A stretch of DNA of 8,863 nucleotides, from assembly GCA_012031955.1 (NCBI GenBank), contig JAAURZ010000067.1, forward strand, positions 1-8,863. Reading direction: 5' to 3'. A model generated the notes under the pieces. It was not told where the DNA came from. It worked only from the letters and a program-made list of their open reading frames with translations, and made no database searches. Source of the DNA: Bacteroidia bacterium. GTDB lineage: Bacteria; Bacteroidota; Bacteroidia; Cytophagales; Cyclobacteriaceae. Positions 5,810 to 8,863 of this stretch are shown one piece after another; position 1 is the stretch's first letter, and the number at the start of each line of letters is the position of its first letter. The position numbers and the translations under genes are program-made.

Positions 5810-7112
5810 ATTCACGCGCATCAAATTTCAGCGTTTCAATTCGAAACAGCGTCGCTACATAGAGCGGGTGTTCCGCTTCGACGTGGAGAAGCCAAGGCTC
5901 ATGAGTCTCACCGACATCAAGAAAGGGTACTTCAGGCTTGTGTCGGAAGAGTATTTCAACAACGTGTACCCGAGGTTTATCTACAAACCAGATGAAAGGA
6001 ATTTTGATTTTGAAATCTCTCGTCGTCCACAACGAAATTTTCAGATTGACTTCGGTGGTGTCATTGCGTCGCGCAATATCAGCAACATTTTTCTTGGCGT
6101 TAATTTTTACCGGTTCAACAGGAAGCTCACCCACGCTTATGCAGGCTTTCAAACCGGTGGCTTCTACAAGTCGGCCATAGTGAAGGCACGCCTCGATTTG
6201 CCCATGCGAAACCAACTCTTTCTTGAACCGGAATTCGTCTTCAACAATTGGGACTACCTGGAAAGTCAGGATCTGATTATAGAGGAATCGAATCCTACCA
6301 TACTCAAGCGGACCGACAGGAGGTTTAGCATAAACCTGGGTTGGCCGGCTGGTAAGTTGTTCAGGGTCGGTTTTGGCGGTGAAGTATTCAACAGCCTCGA
6401 CCGCTATAGTAACGACAAGGTGTTGGTGAGCTCTGCAACGCTCGATGAGTTGCGGCTGCGAGGCCTGTCGGTTAACGCGTTTCTCAACTCAAGCACATTA
6501 AATCGCAAACAGTACGCTTCACAGGGCAGAGCCATCTACGCCGGCGTTAGCTTTTTCAATGTGGACGAAACCCATGTGCCGGGTTCAACCAGTTCCGACA
6601 CGTTGAAAGTAAAAAGCAACCACCAGTGGTTTCGCCTTAGGGCGAGCATGGAGCAGTACTTTAACCGTGGGTGGTACCGACCTGGCTACTACGCATCGGT
6701 GGTGCTCTCGAACCAGCCGACTTTTACTAACTACATGGGCACGCTTGCCAACGCGCCAGCCTTCTATCCCCTGCAAGATTCCCGTACGTTGTTGTTGCAG
6801 AATTTCCGCGCTTTCAGTTACGCGGCTGTGGGGCTGCGAAATGTTTTCGCTCTGCGCAACAGGCTCGACTTTCGCGTGGAGGGGTACTTGTTTAAACCGT
6901 TCGAATACCTTGCAACAAGCGACAACCAGGAAGTGAAGCTTCGCTCCGATCTCAACACCATCTACTTTGCCGGCACCGCAGGTTTGGTGCTTCACACGCT
7001 CATCGGCCCCATAAGCCTGAGCCTCAATTATTACGATGACGAAGAGAATCAACTGGGGGTGTTGCTCCATGTCGGGTTCCTTCTGTTTAATCCTCACACC
7101 CTGGAGCGCTGA
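5796..7112 (+). CDS. Patatin-like phospholipase/outer-membrane protein, POTRA and barrel part
   Basis: Continuation of the gene at 4811. No initiation codon is expected here. From 5796 the frame reads NVPIEFTRIKFQRFNSKQRR, the start of a POTRA-like domain of about 80 residues with the pattern 'YFRLVSEEYFNNVYPRF', then an outer-membrane beta barrel to the end. The barrel is seen as many alternating short strands with aromatic ends (FQIDFGGVIAS, NIFLGVNFYRF, HAYAGFQTGGFYKSA, FRVGFGGEVF, AIYAGVSFFNV, WFRLRASMEQYF, LNTIYFAGTAG) and a closing pair ISLSLNYYDDEENQLGVLLH then VGFLLFN. This fits the BamA/TamA-like barrel fused to patatin as in type Vd autotransporters such as PlpD. If expressed alone, this part would lack a signal peptide; the longest in-frame start (GTG 5868 or ATG 5901) would cut the POTRA domain, supporting the single-gene view. 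Confidence 0.85.
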   Translation, partial: NVPIEFTRIKFQRFNSKQRRYIERVFRFDVEKPRLMSLTDIKKGYFRLVSEEYFNNVYPRFIYKPDERNFDFEISRRPQRNFQIDFGGVIASRNISNIFLGVNFYRFNRKLTHAYAGFQTGGFYKSAIVKARLDLPMRNQLFLEPEFVFNNWDYLESQDLIIEESNPTILKRTDRRFSINLGWPAGKLFRVGFGGEVFNSLDRYSNDKVLVSSATLDELRLRGLSVNAFLNSSTLNRKQYASQGRAIYAGVSFFNVDETHVPGSTSSDTLKVKSNHQWFRLRASMEQYFNRGWYRPGYYASVVLSNQPTFTNYMGTLANAPAFYPLQDSRTLLLQNFRAFSYAAVGLRNVFALRNRLDFRVEGYLFKPFEYLATSDNQEVKLRSDLNTIYFAGTAGLVLHTLIGPISLSLNYYDDEENQLGVLLHVGFLLFNPHTLER

Positions 7113-7209
7113 CAACAATTTACTGCCTCTTTTGATTATTCCTTCTTCGGTGTTGTTTGTTTTTTTAGCTATGTTTATCGTCCTAAAGACCTAACGCAAT
7201 TATCTCTAC

Positions 7210-8610
7210 ATGAAGCGATATATACTGGTTCTAGTATTAGTTTGCCTCCACCATATTACGAATGCCCAAGTGGTACAATGGGCATCAAAAGTTATTGAAT
7301 TTTCATCGGAGTTGACGCCTGTTCAATACTCCGCGCAGCAAGTGCTGGGTAAACCCAACGTACTGCCGTCGGGCGGGCAAAATCCCAATGCCTGGGCTCC
7401 AGACAGGCCAAAGGGTAAGGAGTTTTTGAAAGTAGGGTTCGCCAATCCGATACAGATCAGGCAAATCGCTATCGCAGAGTCGCACAACCCGACGGCGATA
7501 TACCGGGTGCTTGCTTACGACGAAGCCGGCAATGAGTATGTGATCAACACGCTAAACCCAACATCGGTGCCGCAGAGGGGGCGAATGCTCAATATGTTTA
7601 TGGACACAACTCCCTACAAGGTTGTGGCTGTGAAGATCGAGTTTGACGGTGCGGCGCTCCCCGATTATTTTGGAATAGACGCCATCGGCATCTCAGACAC
7701 CAACTATCCAATTATTGCCGACATACCCAAACCGTTGCTGCTTGCGTCGGGTATTGTAATAGAGCAACTGGATAAGAATGTTAACAGCGACTACAGTGAA
7801 CTCAATCCACTGCTGTCGCCCGATGGGAAGACGCTCTATTTCAGCAGGAGCAATCACCCTGAAAACGTCGGTGGCATCAACGACAAGGAAGACATCTGGT
7901 ATTCAGAGCTCGACTCGACGGGACACTGGAAACTTGCTCGAAACCTCACTCAATTCAACAACGAGTCTCCAAACTTTATCAATACCATTTCTTCTGTTAC
8001 ACCCGATGGAAAATCGGCTATCATCGTGCTTGGCAACAAGTACCTCGACAATAACAAGATGCAGGCGGGTGTTTCCATCAGTTCCAACTTGGACGGCAAC
8101 TGGAGCAAGCCGGTGGCTTTGAACATTAAGAACGACTACAACTTTAGCGAGAAGGCGAACTACTTCCTTACGAACAACCGCAAGACGTTGGTGATGTCTG
8201 TAGAACGCGAAGACTCCTATGGCGACCGCGATTTATATGTGAGCTTCATGGAACCCGACAGTATCTGGACAGAACCTCTCAATCTTGGCGATATCCTCAA
8301 TACAGCCGGCGAAGAGTCGGCTCCCTTTCTGGCTTCCGATGATAAGACACTGTACTTTTCATCCAACGGCTTTAGCGGCTACGGTGGCATGGACATATAT
8401 GTGTCGCGGCGGCTCGATGACACGTGGACTAGCTGGTCTGATCCCGAGAACCTTGGATCGGAGATCAACTCACCCTTGCAGGACTTGTTTTTCAACATTC
8501 CCTCGTTCAGCGAATATGCTTACTATTCGAGGGGCGTAACTGAGACTAACACAGATATTTATCGCGTGAAGCTTCCATCCTGCGCAACCCCGATCCGTGG
8601 GTTACTGTGA
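7210..8610 (+). CDS. Secreted PD40 beta-propeller protein, OmpA-family type, N-terminal part
   Basis: A signal peptide (about 1-19, ending ITNAQ) is followed by a beta-sandwich-like domain (about 20-165) with FSSE, QVLGKPN, AWAPD, KVGFANP, IAIAESHNP and a closing FGIDAIGISD. Then come PD40/WD40-like propeller blades (about 190-455) with repeats of the type LSPDGKTLYFSRS...DIWYSEL and ASDDKTLYFSSNGFSGYGGMDIYVSR...NLGSEINSP. Such proteins in Bacteroidota are outer-membrane/periplasmic and usually carry a carboxypeptidase-regulatory-like domain and an OmpA peptidoglycan-binding domain at the C-terminus; the first of these is seen in another frame just downstream. The ATG at 7210 gives a clean signal peptide. 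The last nine residues before the stop at 8608-8610 (CATPIRGLL) are out-of-frame. A function in envelope integrity is inferred from architecture. It resembles T9SS PorE in the propeller and regulatory domains, but the N-terminal domain is different. Confidence 0.88.
   Translation: MKRYILVLVLVCLHHITNAQVVQWASKVIEFSSELTPVQYSAQQVLGKPNVLPSGGQNPNAWAPDRPKGKEFLKVGFANPIQIRQIAIAESHNPTAIYRVLAYDEAGNEYVINTLNPTSVPQRGRMLNMFMDTTPYKVVAVKIEFDGAALPDYFGIDAIGISDTNYPIIADIPKPLLLASGIVIEQLDKNVNSDYSELNPLLSPDGKTLYFSRSNHPENVGGINDKEDIWYSELDSTGHWKLARNLTQFNNESPNFINTISSVTPDGKSAIIVLGNKYLDNNKMQAGVSISSNLDGNWSKPVALNIKNDYNFSEKANYFLTNNRKTLVMSVEREDSYGDRDLYVSFMEPDSIWTEPLNLGDILNTAGEESAPFLASDDKTLYFSSNGFSGYGGMDIYVSRRLDDTWTSWSDPENLGSEINSPLQDLFFNIPSFSEYAYYSRGVTETNTDIYRVKLPSCATPIRGLL
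8574..8584 (+). other. Frameshift site in the PD40/OmpA-type gene
   Basis: Upstream frame: IYRVKLPS then CATPIRGLL and TGA. Downstream frame: LRNPDPWVTVKG. The DNA reads CTTCCATCCTGCGC. One extra C, making CCA TCC CTG CGC, would restore IYRVKLPS-LRNPDPWVTV without other change. A CCC run contracted to CC is a common type of consensus error. Confidence 0.8.
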
Positions 8611-8863
8611 AAGGAAAAGTGGTAGACTCGAATGGGAATCCTGTGAGCGCCAAAATTGTGTATGAGCGTCTGCCCGATGGCAAGGAGATGGGCATCGCCC
8701 AAACGAATCCGAGAACCGGAGAGTACGAAATAAGGCTGCCGGGCGGCAACCTGTATGGCGTGCGGGCAGAAGCCGACAACATGATTTCCGAAAGTCAGAA
8801 CCTGGACTTACGCAACATCAGCCAGGACCAGGTAATTGATCACAAAGACTTTGACCTCGAACC
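8580..8863 (+). CDS. Same protein, carboxypeptidase-regulatory-like part, cut by window edge
   Basis: The frame opening at 8580 reads LRNPDPWVTVKGKVVDSNG and continues to the right edge without a stop. The sequence VKGKVVDSNGNPVSAKIVYE, then LPDGKEMGIA, TGEYEIRLPGG and YGVRAEAD, is the typical pattern of the carboxypeptidase-regulatory-like domain that follows the propeller in Bacteroidota OmpA-family proteins. The next segment outside the window is predicted to be an OmpA_C domain. No start codon is expected, since this is the continuation of the gene at 7210. Confidence 0.85.
   Translation, partial: MRNPDPWVTVKGKVVDSNGNPVSAKIVYERLPDGKEMGIAQTNPRTGEYEIRLPGGNLYGVRAEADNMISESQNLDLRNISQDQVIDHKDFDLE

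Noticed and set aside
6585..7118. 177-residue minus-strand reading frame
   Set aside because: Antisense to the outer-membrane barrel, with no motif or ribosome site.
7146..7177. TTCG-N20-TATGTTTA as a promoter for the PD40 protein gene
   Set aside because: One mismatch in each element; plausible position but not enough to list as a feature.
8546..8782. Minus-strand reading frame over the last frameshift
   Set aside because: The + strand here codes for a clear regulatory-like domain; the minus-strand translation matches nothing.
1..8863. tRNA, rRNA, CRISPR arrays, insertion sequences, phage or defence genes
   Set aside because: None seen on either strand; all long coding regions are explained by envelope genes.

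Overview
The window is a chromosomal stretch that looks like a member of the Bacteroidota, probably Cytophagia-like. The evidence is the set of families (a Bacteroidota-type DsbD, a TPR sensor kinase with a signal peptide, a patatin-POTRA-barrel protein and a PD40/OmpA-type envelope protein), one promoter matching the Bacteroidota TTTG-N19-TAnnTTTG pattern exactly, and poor Shine-Dalgarno sequences before the starts. The lineage below phylum is inference only.

Layout, left to right. (1) The 3' part of a dsbD-like thiol:disulfide interchange gene on + enters from the left edge and ends at 917. (2) A 142-bp convergent gap holds a perfect 18-bp palindrome (994-1011). (3) A TPR-containing membrane sensor histidine kinase lies on the minus strand (1060-3167); its reading frame breaks at about 2727. 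(4) A 271-bp divergent intergenic region contains a short dyad next to the kinase start and a strong promoter candidate reading right. (5) An M23 family metallopeptidase on + (3439-4725) is intact, but one of its canonical zinc-ligand histidines is a cysteine. (6) A patatin-like phospholipase joined to a POTRA/outer-membrane barrel on + (4811-7112) has its frame broken at about 5790-5800. (7) A secreted beta-sandwich/PD40/carboxypeptidase-regulatory-like protein, probably of the OmpA family, starts at 7210, has its frame broken at about 8575-8584, and runs off the right edge.

All the genes concern the cell envelope: redox maintenance of exported proteins (DsbD), envelope sensing (kinase), peptidoglycan cleavage (M23), an outer-membrane lipase/autotransporter-like protein, and a probable peptidoglycan-tethered outer-membrane protein. 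The three right-hand + genes could be functionally related, but gaps of 85 and 97 bp and the lack of overlap mean a single operon is not shown.

The most important annotation point is that three of the five genes carry one frameshift each, while the protein families continue cleanly across each break. In two cases the best repair is a single missing base. This looks more like uncorrected consensus errors in the assembly than three independent pseudogenes, but the sequence alone cannot settle it. I see no undescribed multi-gene system, RNA gene, CRISPR array, transposon or attachment site here.
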